Source of the DNA: Photobacterium salinisoli
GTDB lineage: Bacteria; Pseudomonadota; Gammaproteobacteria; Enterobacterales; Vibrionaceae
Length of the DNA stretch: 64,000 nucleotides
NCBI RefSeq assembly: GCF_003614885.1
Contig: NZ_QZMS01000015.1
Span: forward strand, 186,001 to 250,000
Direction: 5' to 3'
Shown here piece after piece: positions 37,590 through 48,790 of this stretch. The notes beneath the pieces were generated by a model. The model searched no databases and was not told the origin of the DNA. It saw nothing but the letters and a program-made list of their open reading frames with translations. The stretch's first letter is position 1. Each line of letters opens with the position of its first letter. Position numbers and translations under genes: made by a program.

Positions 37590-39938
37590 ATGTTACGAAC
37601 CACACTTTTGCCATTGGCTGCTGTCATGGGCTTACTGCCTGTGCAGGCAATGGCTGACACTTTTAGCTGTGACACGCAAACCCTGACCCCGATTTATCAA
37701 CTGCAGGGGGACGGCCTCAAGAGCCCGGTGATCCCTGATGGCCAGTACACCAGCCCAGATGCCTATTACGTGCGCGGGGTGGTAACCGCCAGAGTGACCA
37801 GCCTTTATAAAGGTTTCTTTCTGCAGGATCCGCAGGGTGACGGCAATGCTGATACTTCTGACGGTATCTTTGTCTACACCGGCGCTAAGGTCGCAGCGGA
37901 CGTGCAGCCGGGGATGACGGTGTGCCTGAAAGCCAGGGTAAAAGAGCACTATGATCTGACGCAATTACTGGCTGAGCAGGACAAGCTGGTGATTGAAGCC
38001 CCCGGTGTCGCACCGGCTCCGGTTGCTATTACCGTCAGGGACGGTGAGCAGCTGGCCGACGCCATGGAGCGCTATGAAGGCATGCGTGTCCGGCTGGTGG
38101 CAGATAGCCAGCTGAAAGTGACCCGTAATTTTGGTTTCGATTATTCCTCCTACCGTAACAATATGGTGCTGTCCCACGCATCCCCATTAATGAAACCGAC
38201 CCAGCTTTACGTGGCCGGCAGCGAGCAAGCCAAAGCCCTGGCTGCGGCGAATGATCGCAATCAGCTCTATATTGACACGGATGCCAAAGCGCCGGAAGGC
38301 GTGATTCCGTATTTCCCGGGACTGGATGCCGAGCAGGGCTATGTTCGGGTAGGCGATACTGTCGTTAATCTTGAAGGGGTGATCGGTTACAGCTACGGAG
38401 AGTACCGTCTGCTGCCTACCAATACCGTATCGGCGGCGGATTTTATCCACCATGACGATCGCACTCTGGCCCCGCAGGAGGTGCCGGACACGCAGCTGAA
38501 AGTGGCCAGTTTCAATGTACTTAATTTCTTTACCAGCGACAGTGACATAGGCGGCGCGCTGAATGCCATGTGTAAAGATCAGGCCGATGCCGATGCAGCC
38601 AAGGGCTGTAACCGTGGTGCCAAAACCCTGAGTGATTTCCAGCTGCAGCGCAGCAAGATAGTCAATGCGCTCACAGCCATGAATGCCGATATCGTCGGCA
38701 TCATGGAAATGGAAAATAACGGCTTTGGCGAACACAGTGCGCTGGCCAATCTGGTCAGCACGCTGAACCAGCAGTTCAGTGATCCGGCGGATCACTACAG
38801 CTTCATTACTATTGAGCAAGCGGACATGCACCAGGGCCAGTTTCTGGGCTCAGATGCCATCACAGTCGCGCTGATCTACCGTCCGGGCAAAGTCCAGCCA
38901 GCGTCAGCGGCGCAGGTGATCCGCATGCCGGAGCAGCACCTGGCCGGAGTGAGCCCTCAGGGCGAAACGAAACAGCTGGACAAGTACCAGCGTGACAGCC
39001 TGATGCAGACATTTGTGGTGCAAGATGCGGCGGATGCACAGCCATTGACCGTGGTGGTGAATCACCTGAAATCCAAAGGCTCAGGTTGCTACGAAGACTG
39101 GGTAAGCGGCGAGTTTGACAGCGATCCGGCTGACTTGCAGGGTCACTGTAATGCGTTCCGTGTTTCTGCCGCTATGGTGTTGTCTGAGGCGCTGAAAAAT
39201 ATCGACGGCGATCTGCTGGTACTGGGCGATATGAATGCGTACGCCAAGGAAGATCCTATTCGTATTCTGACCGACTATGATCCGGCCAGTGCCGAGCGCA
39301 AGATACTGTCGGCGTCGGGCACGTCTGTGGCGGGCAAAGTACTGCATGAACAGGGCATTGAAGCGGGTAAAGGGCTGGGTCTGGTGAATCTGGCAGACAA
39401 AGGTCACGACACGCCGGCTTATTCCTACAGCTATGAGGGCGAGCTGGGCAGTTTGGATCACGCGCTGGCTAACCTGTCGCTGGCCGGGAAAGTCGCGGGG
39501 ATCGAAGAGTGGCACATTAATTCGGTCGAAAGTACGCTGTTTGAATACTCAGATAAGCACACTGGAGATCTGGTGAAATCGACCGGGCCTTATTCCGCTT
39601 CAGACCATGATCCTGTGGTGGTCAGCCTGCGCTATGCACAGCCGGATAACCGCGGTTTCCAGCTGACCTTCAAAAACAAGAGCGCCCATCCCGTCTATCC
39701 GGTGTTCAATCGCTGGTACTGGGACAGCACGCAAACTTGGCTGATGCCGGGCAAGCAGCGCCGCTACCGTGAGGACAATCGGTTCTTAAACCATGTCGGC
39801 ATTGGTGCCGGCGATCAGGTGAGCCTGAGCCTGCTGGCTTACGGGGTGTTCGAAGTGCCTTGCAGCTACGCACCGCTGCGCTTAACTGGCCGCCTGAAAG
39901 CGGTGTACAACGGTGACAGCTGTCAGATGAAGCACTGA
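37590..39938 (+). CDS. xds: Extracellular endonuclease/exonuclease, Xds/ExeM type
   Basis: Secreted DNase that degrades extracellular DNA for nutrient use and biofilm turnover in Vibrio and Shewanella (family knowledge). 782 residues. Signal peptide 1-22 (cleavage about QAMA-DT), an OB-fold-like domain, then an exonuclease-endonuclease-phosphatase domain from about 305 (LKVASFNVLNFF, MEMENNGFG, VNHLKSKGSGCYEDW, LGDMNAY, and catalytic SDHDPVVV). A short beta-rich region of about 95 residues follows (FQLTFKNKSAHPVYPVFNRWYW). No C-terminal membrane/GlyGly sorting tail is seen. The place downstream of trpS matches xds in V. cholerae as I recall it. Confidence 0.85.
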   Translation: MLRTTLLPLAAVMGLLPVQAMADTFSCDTQTLTPIYQLQGDGLKSPVIPDGQYTSPDAYYVRGVVTARVTSLYKGFFLQDPQGDGNADTSDGIFVYTGAKVAADVQPGMTVCLKARVKEHYDLTQLLAEQDKLVIEAPGVAPAPVAITVRDGEQLADAMERYEGMRVRLVADSQLKVTRNFGFDYSSYRNNMVLSHASPLMKPTQLYVAGSEQAKALAAANDRNQLYIDTDAKAPEGVIPYFPGLDAEQGYVRVGDTVVNLEGVIGYSYGEYRLLPTNTVSAADFIHHDDRTLAPQEVPDTQLKVASFNVLNFFTSDSDIGGALNAMCKDQADADAAKGCNRGAKTLSDFQLQRSKIVNALTAMNADIVGIMEMENNGFGEHSALANLVSTLNQQFSDPADHYSFITIEQADMHQGQFLGSDAITVALIYRPGKVQPASAAQVIRMPEQHLAGVSPQGETKQLDKYQRDSLMQTFVVQDAADAQPLTVVVNHLKSKGSGCYEDWVSGEFDSDPADLQGHCNAFRVSAAMVLSEALKNIDGDLLVLGDMNAYAKEDPIRILTDYDPASAERKILSASGTSVAGKVLHEQGIEAGKGLGLVNLADKGHDTPAYSYSYEGELGSLDHALANLSLAGKVAGIEEWHINSVESTLFEYSDKHTGDLVKSTGPYSASDHDPVVVSLRYAQPDNRGFQLTFKNKSAHPVYPVFNRWYWDSTQTWLMPGKQRRYREDNRFLNHVGIGAGDQVSLSLLAYGVFEVPCSYAPLRLTGRLKAVYNGDSCQMKH

Positions 39939-39956
39939 TCCCGCTCTTTTGACGCT

Positions 39957-39990
39957 AAAAAGGCCGGCAGGAGGCAATCCTGCTTGCCTT
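39957..39990 (+). terminator. Probable terminator of xds
   Basis: AAGGC-CG-GCAGGA / TCCTGC-TT-GCCTT with a GGCAA loop and a two-by-two internal bulge. The T-run after the stem is short. Confidence 0.5.
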
Positions 39991-40043
39991 TCTCCCTCCC
40001 TGTTGCAAAATAGGGCGCCGATTTTGCCAGGGCAGGGATACTT

Positions 40044-40619
40044 ATGCTGTTGATCATTGATAATTACGACTCTTTTACTTACAACCTGTACCAGTATTTC
40101 TGTGAGCTGGGCGCTGAGGTGAAGGTGGTTCGTAATGACGAGATTGATCTGGCGGGGATTGCCGCGCTGGCGCCGTCCCACCTGGTGATTTCCCCTGGCC
40201 CGTGTACCCCGGATGATGCCGGTATTTCGCTGGCGGCGATTGCCCATTTTGCCGGCAAACTGCCGATCCTGGGGGTCTGCCTGGGGCATCAGTCGATGGC
40301 GCAGGTATTTGGCGCCAAAGTGGTGCGCGCCCGGCAAGTCATGCACGGCAAAACCTCCCCGGTGCGACACAATAACCACAGTGTGTTTTGCGGCCTGAAT
40401 AACCCTCTGACGGTGACCCGCTATCACTCGCTGGTCGTTCAACCTGATACGCTGCCGGACTGTTTCGAAGTGACGGCATGGACAGAAAAAGACGGCGAGC
40501 CGGATGAGATTATGGGCATCAGCCATCGCACTTTGCCGCTGGAAGGTGTTCAGTTCCACCCGGAAAGTATTCTCACTGAACAGGGGCATCAGCTGCTGGC
40601 CAATTTTCTGCGTCGCTGA
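40044..40619 (+). CDS. pabA: Aminodeoxychorismate synthase glutamine amidotransferase subunit
   Basis: Supplies ammonia from glutamine to PabB for p-aminobenzoate and folate. 191 residues of the class I amidotransferase fold, with catalytic C79 in GVCLGHQ and the His-Glu pair in [22 protein letters not shown] is the usual opening. It is closely related to TrpG; being alone, without trp genes, and next to argD as in E. coli favours PabA. Confidence 0.92.
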   Translation: MLLIIDNYDSFTYNLYQYFCELGAEVKVVRNDEIDLAGIAALAPSHLVISPGPCTPDDAGISLAAIAHFAGKLPILGVCLGHQSMAQVFGAKVVRARQVMHGKTSPVRHNNHSVFCGLNNPLTVTRYHSLVVQPDTLPDCFEVTAWTEKDGEPDEIMGISHRTLPLEGVQFHPESILTEQGHQLLANFLRR

Positions 40620-40657
40620 TACCGGCTTTTCTCTTTTTTCATTTCGCGTTTTTCGCT

Positions 40658-40717
40658 GCCAGGCCTTGTCAAATGTGGCCTGGCTAATGACCCATTAGTC
40701 TTACTAATGGGTGTTTT
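40658..40717 (+). terminator. Tandem hairpins ending pabA
   Basis: First GCCAGGCC / GGCCTGGC (40658-40684, 11-base loop), then ACCCATTAGT - CTT - ACTAATGGGT (40690-40712) followed by GTTTT. The second looks like an intrinsic terminator. Confidence 0.65.
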
Positions 40718-41026
40718 GGGCGTTTTTGGCTGTCTCACAAGCGCGATCTGTATCACTTTTCTTAACATTGGCCAAAAAATATTCATCCGGCCTTTGTCGC
40801 AAGCTTATGCATTTCGCGAAATCATCAACAGGGGCATTGATTCCTACAGGGAAAAACACCTTTCCTTAAAATCGTCTTAATAAGTTTTCCTTACTCACGC
40901 ATAAATATGTATCCATCGCAGTTATATGACGCACTTTCCGCAAAGGAAAAACATTTTCTGCTATTGGAATCGGTTAAAATTATGTAAATACTATGCGCAA
41001 AGCGATATACACAGAAGGAAAGTATA
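40718..41026 (+). promoter_or_regulatory. Upstream region of argD/ast genes
   Basis: About 300 bp with no protein gene. It should hold the promoter and control sites of the arginine transaminase/ast operon. Two poor ARG-box-like sequences (TTAATAAGTTTTCC at 40877-40890 and CGCATAAATATGTA at 40898-40911) are exactly 21 bp apart, and CCAAAAAATATTCA at 40772-40785 has one good half. No sigma-54 (GG-N10-GC) promoter was found. A good AGAAGGAAA ribosome site precedes the gene. Confidence 0.3.
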
Positions 41027-42244
41027 ATGGCGACGGATCAAAAAGTAGGACGTCAAACCTTTGATGAGGTCATGGTACCTTGTTATGCCCCAATGCAAAT
41101 CATCCCGGTGAAAGGTAAAGGTGCCCGCGTGTGGGACCAGGATGATCGTGAGTACATCGATTTCGCCGGTGGTATCGCGGTGAGCTGCTTGGGCCATTGT
41201 CACCCGGCTATGGTGTCAGCACTGAAAGAGCAGAGTGAGAAAATCTGGCACCTAAGCAACGTCATGACCAATGAGCCGGCACTGCGCCTGGCCAAAAAAC
41301 TGACGGAAGTCAGCTTTGCAGAGAAAGTCTTCTTTGCCAACTCTGGCGCCGAAGCAAACGAAGCCGCGCTGAAACTGGCGCGCCGTTACGCGGCTGATAA
41401 ATTCGGCCCGGAAAAAGACGAAATCATCGCCTTTAAACAAGGTTTCCACGGCCGTACTTTCTTCACTGTGACAGTGGGTGGTCAGGCTGCGTATTCTGAC
41501 GGCTTCGGTCCAAAACCTCAGGCGGTTACGCACCTGCCGTATAACGATCTTGAAGCGCTGGCAGCACATATCTCTGACCGCACCTGTGCGGTGATGATGG
41601 AGCCATTGCAGGGCGAGGGCGGTATCATTTCTCCGACCCAGGAATTTATCCAGGGCGTGCGTGAGCTGTGTGACAAGCACAATGCGCTGCTGGTGTTTGA
41701 TGAAGTACAGACGGGTAACGGCCGTACCGGCGAGTTCTATGCGTATCAGGGGCTGGGCGTGACGCCGGACATCCTGAGCACAGCGAAATCTCTGGGCGGC
41801 GGTTTCCCTATCGGCGCTATGCTGACTACCACTGAGCTGGCGCAGCACCTGAAAATCGGTACTCACGGTTCTACCTATGGCGGTAACCCGCTGGCGTGTG
41901 CCGTGGCTGAGGCTGTGGTTGACGAAGTCAGCAAGCCGGAAGTCCTGGCTGGCGTGAAAGAGCGTGAGCAGTGGTTCCGTGAGGGCATCGAAAAAATCAA
42001 TGCGCAATACCCAATCTTCGCTGAAGTACGTGGCAAGGGCCTGTTGCTGGGCGCAGTCCTGAATGCAGACTGGCAGGGCCGTGCACGTGATGTGCTGCTG
42101 GCGGCTGGTGAAGAAGGTCTGATGGTACTGGTGGCGGGTACCAACGTTGTACGTTTCACTCCATCGCTGGTAATTGAAAAATCGGACGTCGAAGAAGGCA
42201 TGGCTCGACTGGAACGTGCTATCGCCAAGCTGTACAACCAATAA
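41027..42244 (+). CDS. argD: Acetylornithine/succinylornithine transaminase (ArgD/AstC)
   Basis: PLP class III aminotransferase acting in arginine synthesis (ArgD) and in succinyl-arginine breakdown (AstC); single Vibrio genes do both. 405 residues. PLP lysine K254 in [27 protein letters not shown] and [13 protein letters not shown] are typical. It is absent from the argCBGH cluster and stands first in the ast group with astA and astD, so it must serve both pathways unless another copy exists. Confidence 0.94.
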   Translation: MATDQKVGRQTFDEVMVPCYAPMQIIPVKGKGARVWDQDDREYIDFAGGIAVSCLGHCHPAMVSALKEQSEKIWHLSNVMTNEPALRLAKKLTEVSFAEKVFFANSGAEANEAALKLARRYAADKFGPEKDEIIAFKQGFHGRTFFTVTVGGQAAYSDGFGPKPQAVTHLPYNDLEALAAHISDRTCAVMMEPLQGEGGIISPTQEFIQGVRELCDKHNALLVFDEVQTGNGRTGEFYAYQGLGVTPDILSTAKSLGGGFPIGAMLTTTELAQHLKIGTHGSTYGGNPLACAVAEAVVDEVSKPEVLAGVKEREQWFREGIEKINAQYPIFAEVRGKGLLLGAVLNADWQGRARDVLLAAGEEGLMVLVAGTNVVRFTPSLVIEKSDVEEGMARLERAIAKLYNQ

Positions 42245-42251
42245 TAAGACA

Positions 42252-42302
42252 AGGGCAGGCACAATAGCTTGCCCTGCTTGCTGCCCCGGGGTTCGCCCGG
42301 GG
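42252..42302 (+). other. Two tandem hairpins between argD and astA
   Basis: AGGGCAGGC - ACAATA - GCTTGCCCT (42252-42275) and CCCCGGG - GTTCG - CCCGGGG (42284-42302). There is no T-run. They may stop exonucleases or partly uncouple argD from the strictly catabolic genes. Confidence 0.6.
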
Positions 42303-42380
42303 TAGTTGTTAGAAGAGTAAGAAATAACAGATATTCAGAGTTAGCAACCTGTGTTGCTACCTGCATCAGGAGGGAGTTCG

Positions 42381-44872
<2,492 letters not shown>

Positions 44873-44910
44873 CTCATACTCAACCCGTATTTTCGAAGGG
44901 GAACCGCATC

Positions 44911-45705
44911 ATGGAAAGAGTGGAAAAATTGTTTGATGCCCTGTGGCAGGACTTCACTACCCGTCTTTGCCCGTCGGCGGCGCAGGTACACGATCTGCTG
45001 ACAGAGGAAGAGCCTCTGCAAAATGATCATATTGCGTTGCGTACCTTTAATCTGCCTGGTGTTAGCCTGGATGTTCTGGCTGCGCCTTTTATCGCCATTG
45101 GCTATAAGCCGTGCGGCACCTATCATTTCGAGCAGAAGAAACTGTATGCTGAGCATTTCGAGCACCCTAATCCGGCTGCTCCGAAAGTGTTTATCAGTGA
45201 ACTGTTGGTAGGTCAGTGTTCTGCACAATTGCAGAACACGGTGCGTGCGCTGGTAAAACAGATCCCTGACGGTGCAATGAATGATGCATCATTCCTCTAT
45301 GGCGGCCGTTTGTGGGAGCTGGATTTTGCGACCTATGAAATGCTGGCTGCAGAAAGCGAGTATGCCGGTTGGGTCGCCGCTCACGGTTACGGCGCTAATC
45401 ACTTTACTGTGAGCGTCAATCAGCTGGAGCAGTTCACGGAAGTGGCGGCGGTTAACAGCCTGCTGCGTCACAACGGGTTCAGTATCAATGAAGCCGGTGG
45501 CGAAGTGAAAGGCAATCCGGAAGTGATGCTGGAGCAGTCATCCACTATGGCTGATCGTGTTGATGTGTCCTTCACCGACGGTGTACGCACTATTCCTGGC
45601 GGCTTTTATGAATTCGCCAAGCGTTATCCGCAGGCGGACGGGGAACTCTATCCGGGGTTTGTCGAAGCGTCAGCTGATAAAATCTTCGAAAGTACCAATA
45701 TGTGA
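44911..45705 (+). CDS. DUF1338 (HglS-like) metalloprotein in the ast cluster
   Basis: 264 residues of the DUF1338 family, which includes 2-oxoadipate dioxygenase/decarboxylase (HglS). Candidate metal ligands are H40 in NDHIALRTF, H164 in GANHFTVSVN, and a Glu near 209 or 234 (VMLEQSSTMAD, RTIPGGFYEF), in line with the VOC-type Fe(II) site. It lies 38 bp after astD on the same strand and before a terminator, so it is in the ast operon. A role on a 2-oxo acid or a semialdehyde product of arginine breakdown is inference; the substrate is unknown. Confidence 0.8.
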   Translation: MERVEKLFDALWQDFTTRLCPSAAQVHDLLTEEEPLQNDHIALRTFNLPGVSLDVLAAPFIAIGYKPCGTYHFEQKKLYAEHFEHPNPAAPKVFISELLVGQCSAQLQNTVRALVKQIPDGAMNDASFLYGGRLWELDFATYEMLAAESEYAGWVAAHGYGANHFTVSVNQLEQFTEVAAVNSLLRHNGFSINEAGGEVKGNPEVMLEQSSTMADRVDVSFTDGVRTIPGGFYEFAKRYPQADGELYPGFVEASADKIFESTNM

Positions 45706-45728
45706 TTCAGCCTGGCTGAAACATACTC

Positions 45729-45759
45729 AAAACAGCGGTCTTCGGGCCGCTGTTTTTTT
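45729..45759. terminator. Terminator of the ast operon
   Basis: AAAACAGCGGTC - TTCG - GGCCGCTGTTTTTTT, with a UUCG tetraloop. The A-run before it lets it also work on the minus strand. Confidence 0.9.
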
Positions 45760-45778
45760 ATGCCTGAAATACCTGGTC

Positions 45779-45997
45779 TCAGTGCTGCTGATCCAAGGGC
45801 AGCATCCAGGTATCGTTGTCACGACTCAAGGTGCCAGAGTGCAGGCTGGCTTCCTGTTCCAGTAACTGGCGGGGTGACTGAAACCCTGTCATTTCCACCG
45901 ATACTGTAAGAAAACGGCCTAGCGTGACCACAGGGCGGGTAGGAACCTGACTGTGCTGCGCATTCGGGGCAAAACGTTCGATATCCATATCGCTCAT
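45779..45997 (-). CDS. Hypothetical small protein, doubtful
   Basis: An open frame that could encode about 70 residues (MSDMDIERFAPNAQHSQVPT..., ending LSRDNDTWMLPLDQQH) between the crp and ast terminators. The start is uncertain: ATGs at 46003, 45997 and 45988 have at best a weak ribosome site, and the frame extends upstream to 46144 across the crp terminator. I recognise no family. The visible part is polar and without a signal peptide. It may be a real orphan gene or an empty frame. Confidence 0.35.
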   Translation of the reverse strand: MSDMDIERFAPNAQHSQVPTRPVVTLGRFLTVSVEMTGFQSPRQLLEQEASLHSGTLSRDNDTWMLPLDQQH

Positions 45998-46108
45998 CCA
46001 CATAAAACTGATATGCCAAATGTAGCAGTAGGGATGAGGAAGGCAACCGAAAAACTGTGAGCTAACTAGAGAAACCTGATGCAAAGCAGGGTGATGGGGT
46101 GAAAATGC

Positions 46109-46136
46109 AAGAAAAGCCGCATCGGCGGCTTTTCTT
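46109..46136 (-). terminator. Terminator of crp
   Basis: AAGAAAAGCCGC - ATCG - GCGGCTTTTCTT, a 12-bp perfect inverted repeat 33 bp beyond the crp stop. Confidence 0.8.
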
Positions 46137-46168
46137 ATACTCACATTGGCTGCATCACAGCTGAGTGA

Positions 46169-46801
46169 TCAGCGAGTGCCGTAAACCACTATGGTTTTAC
46201 CGTGGGCAGAAATCAGGTTCTGCTCTTCCAGCATCTTCAGGATGCGGCCAACGGTTTCACGGGAACAGCCAACGATTTGACCGATTTCCTGACGGGTGAT
46301 TTTGATCTGCATGCCGTCCGGGTGAGTCATGGCATCAGGTTGTTTGGCCAGATTCAGCAGCGTCTGGGCAATACGACCGGTGACATCCAGGAACGCCAGG
46401 TCGCCCACTTTCTGGCTGGTGACTTGCAGGCGACGAGCCATCTGTGCAGACAGTCGCATCAGAATGTCCGGATTAACCTGAATCAACTGACGGAATTTCT
46501 TAAAGGAAATCTCTGCCACTTCACATGGTGTTTTTGCACGAACCCAGGCAGTACGCTCCTGGCCTTCTTCAAACAGGCCAAGCTCACCGATGAAGTCGCC
46601 CTGGTTGAGGTAGGACAGAATCATCTCTTTGCCTTCTTCGTCCTTGATAAGAACGGCAACGGAGCCTTTAACGATGTAGTAGAGGGTCTCTGCTTTCTCG
46701 CCAGCATGGATCAGTGTACTCTTTGAAGGGTACTTATGAATGTGGCAATGAGAAAGGAACCACTCCAAGGTTGGATCTGTTTGCGGTTTACCTGGAACCA
46801 T
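46169..46801 (-). CDS. crp: cAMP receptor protein CRP
   Basis: Global regulator of carbon metabolism and, in Vibrio, competence and quorum-sensing signals. 210 residues from the ATG at 46801 ([27 protein letters not shown]), with AGAGGAAG eight bases upstream. The cAMP pocket [22 protein letters not shown] and the DNA-recognition helix [14 protein letters not shown] are the same as in E. coli. The frame is open for 28 more codons upstream, but those have no family similarity. It is divergent from yhfA with a CRP-like site between. Confidence 0.98.
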   Translation of the reverse strand: MVPGKPQTDPTLEWFLSHCHIHKYPSKSTLIHAGEKAETLYYIVKGSVAVLIKDEEGKEMILSYLNQGDFIGELGLFEEGQERTAWVRAKTPCEVAEISFKKFRQLIQVNPDILMRLSAQMARRLQVTSQKVGDLAFLDVTGRIAQTLLNLAKQPDAMTHPDGMQIKITRQEIGQIVGCSRETVGRILKMLEEQNLISAHGKTIVVYGTR

Positions 46802-47009
46802 ATTACTAACTTCCTCTGCAGTGTGTTGCCCAACAACGTCATTCCTTGAATTGGGGTTGGGTATAACAATATCATTGTTTTCCAACTAGGATATTCAGTC
46901 AACGGCTGGGCTGCAAGCGCATGTGAACATTCAGTCCAAGAGTTTAACTTTTTTCGACACGCATTGCTTGATATTGGGTGACGATAAATGCACATTTTGG
47001 ACGCATTAC

Positions 47010-47025
47010 TGTGCACATGATCACA
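47010..47025. promoter_or_regulatory. CRP-like site in the crp-yhfA divergent gap
   Basis: TGTGC-ACATGA-TCACA, one mismatch to the consensus half-sites, followed by a further TGTGA at 47030-47034. It lies 50 bp before yhfA and 210 bp before crp. In E. coli, CRP acts on both strands of this gap, so autoregulation is likely here too. Confidence 0.6.
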
Positions 47026-47075
47026 CAGTTGTGACTTAGTTTTTAAATGCGGGTTTGAGTAGTAAGGAGCATCGC

Positions 47076-47480
47076 ATGCAATCACGTGTTAAATGGGTAG
47101 AAGGTTTGACTTTTGTCGGCCAGTCAAACTCGGGCCACAGTGTGGTCATGGACGGTAACGGCGGCAAAACGGCGCCGAGTCCGATGGAACTGGTACTGAT
47201 GGCGGCTGGCGGTTGCAGCTCTGTCGATGTGGTTGACGGCCTGAAAAGTGCCGGCCAGGCCATCACGGCCTGTGAAGCCAATATAACCTCAGAGCGCCGC
47301 GAGCAGGCACCGCGTTATTTCACCGCCGCCAATCTGCATTTCGTGGTGACAGGTCATGATCTTGATGAAGCACTGGTGGCCAAAGCGGTTGGTGATTCGC
47401 TGGAAAAATACTGTTCTGTGTGCCTGATGCTGGGCAAAGGGGTTGCGCTGACACATTCTTTTGAAATTGTTGCCGCTTAA
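47076..47480 (+). CDS. yhfA: OsmC-family protein YhfA
   Basis: 134 residues from the ATG at 47076, with AAGGAG seven bases upstream. OsmC/Ohr fold with the two redox cysteines in [14 protein letters not shown] and KYCSVCLML. Members with known activity reduce organic peroxides, but the YhfA branch is uncharacterised. It is divergent from crp, as in E. coli, and 53 bp upstream of yheU. Confidence 0.92.
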   Translation: MQSRVKWVEGLTFVGQSNSGHSVVMDGNGGKTAPSPMELVLMAAGGCSSVDVVDGLKSAGQAITACEANITSERREQAPRYFTAANLHFVVTGHDLDEALVAKAVGDSLEKYCSVCLMLGKGVALTHSFEIVAA

Positions 47481-47533
47481 TGGTGATTCGGGAAAGCCGT
47501 ACCGGTTTTCCCACTTATTTTTCGGTGAGCAGT

Positions 47534-47755
47534 ATGATTATCCCCTGGCAAGAATTGGATCCCGAGACGCTTGATAATTTGATCGAACACTTTGTGCTGC
47601 GTGAAGGCACGGACTATGGCGAACGCGAGCTGAGTCTGGCGCAGAAAGTAGCCAGAGTCAGGCAGCAACTGGATAATGGCGAGGCAGTGATTATGTTCTC
47701 TGAACTCCATGAAACGGTTGATATTAAACTGCGCCGTTCGCTTAGCGCAGAATAA
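47534..47755 (+). CDS. yheU: UPF0270 protein YheU
   Basis: 73 residues from the ATG at 47534 ([29 protein letters not shown]). That segment is near-invariant in the UPF0270 family. The function is unknown. A GTGAGC before the ATG gives a usable ribosome site; the upstream in-frame ATG at 47480 overlaps the yhfA stop and adds unrelated residues. It lies between yhfA and prkB, as in enterics. Confidence 0.93.
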   Translation: MIIPWQELDPETLDNLIEHFVLREGTDYGERELSLAQKVARVRQQLDNGEAVIMFSELHETVDIKLRRSLSAE

Positions 47756-47882
47756 AGCTGCCATAATGAAAAGCGGCAGCAGAAAACGGAAGCTGACGCC
47801 GATGAACGGGCCTGCGAAACTTGACTGCTTTCTCTGGCCCTGTTAATAACTGATTCCGTTAGGATTAACGACAAGGTATGTC

Positions 47883-48752
47883 ATGTCTGCAAAACACCCG
47901 ATCATTGCAGTAACAGGTTCCTCCGGAGCAGGAACGTCCACCACCTCAGAAGCATTCCGTAAAATGTTTAACATGTTGAACATTCATGCGGCCTGGCTGG
48001 AAGGAGACAGTTTCCATCGGTTTACCCGCCCTGAAATGGATGTGGAGATCCGCAAAGCCAAAGAGCAAGGCCGTCATATCAGTTATTTTGGCCCGCAGGC
48101 CAACGATTTTGCTCAGTTGGGTCACTTTTTCCGCCAGTATGGCGAAGACGGCAGCGGCAAATTTCGCCGATACCTGCATACGTTTGACGAGGCAGTGCCG
48201 TATAACCAGATGCCGGGTACATTCACTCCCTGGCAGGATTTGCCGGAAAATACCGATCTGCTGTTTTATGAAGGACTTCACGGCGGTGTGGTGGACGGCG
48301 ATGTCAACGTGGCACAGCATGTAGATTTGCTGATTGGCATGGTGCCTATTGTCAACCTGGAATGGATCCAGAAAATCGTTCGTGATACCCGGGATCGCGG
48401 CCATTCCCGCGAGGCGGTCATGGAGTCCATTGTCCGCTCGATGGATGATTACCTCAATTACATCACGCCACAGTTTTCCCGAACCCATATTAACTTTCAG
48501 CGTGTGCCGACAGTGGATACCTCTAACCCGGTCAGTGCCAAAGCGATCCCCAGTCTGGATGAGAGTTTTGTGGTTATTCGTTTTCGCGGCATTAAGAACG
48601 TGGACTTTCCCTATCTGCTGGCGATGATCCAGGGCTCTTTTATGTCGCGCCACAATACCCTGGTGGTGCCGGGCGGTAAAATGAGCTTTGCGATGGAGCT
48701 GATCATGCGGCCGCTGATTCAGCAGTTAATTGACACCGGCAAGATCGGCTAA
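47883..48752 (+). CDS. prkB: Phosphoribulokinase-like protein PrkB
   Basis: 289 residues. It aligns end to end with E. coli PrkB, a phosphoribulokinase homologue in an organism without a Calvin cycle. The phosphate loop is GSSGAGTST, in which the usual P-loop lysine is Thr; this holds for the PrkB branch generally. Conserved pieces are LEGDSFHRFTRPEMD, FYEGLHGG and VPGGKMSFAMELIMRP. The physiological substrate is not established. It is followed by a terminator shared with yheT. Confidence 0.93.
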   Translation: MSAKHPIIAVTGSSGAGTSTTSEAFRKMFNMLNIHAAWLEGDSFHRFTRPEMDVEIRKAKEQGRHISYFGPQANDFAQLGHFFRQYGEDGSGKFRRYLHTFDEAVPYNQMPGTFTPWQDLPENTDLLFYEGLHGGVVDGDVNVAQHVDLLIGMVPIVNLEWIQKIVRDTRDRGHSREAVMESIVRSMDDYLNYITPQFSRTHINFQRVPTVDTSNPVSAKAIPSLDESFVVIRFRGIKNVDFPYLLAMIQGSFMSRHNTLVVPGGKMSFAMELIMRPLIQQLIDTGKIG

Positions 48753-48760
48753 TACGGAAA

Positions 48761-48789
48761 AAACAACGCCTGCTTGCAGGCGTTGTTTT
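48761..48789. terminator. Bidirectional terminator between prkB and yheT
   Basis: AAACAACGCCTGC - TT - GCAGGCGTTGTTT, a 13-bp palindrome between convergent genes. Confidence 0.88.
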
Positions 48790-48790
48790 G

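Noticed and set aside
40741..40860. Sigma-54 promoter before argD, expected if ast genes are nitrogen-controlled
   Set aside because: No TGGC-N9-TGCT-like sequence with the required GG/GC spacing could be found.
41252..42262. 336-codon open frame on the minus strand inside argD
   Set aside because: Shadow frame; it covers most of a conserved aminotransferase gene and resembles no protein.
46802..46885. N-terminal extension of crp by 28 codons
   Set aside because: The canonical MVPGKPQTD start has an ideal ribosome site; the extension overlaps it and has no counterpart in CRP proteins.
47883..48752. PrkB as evidence of a Calvin cycle
   Set aside because: The gene is the common enteric/Vibrio prkB in its usual place; no RuBisCO gene is near, and the P-loop lysine is replaced as in all of this branch.
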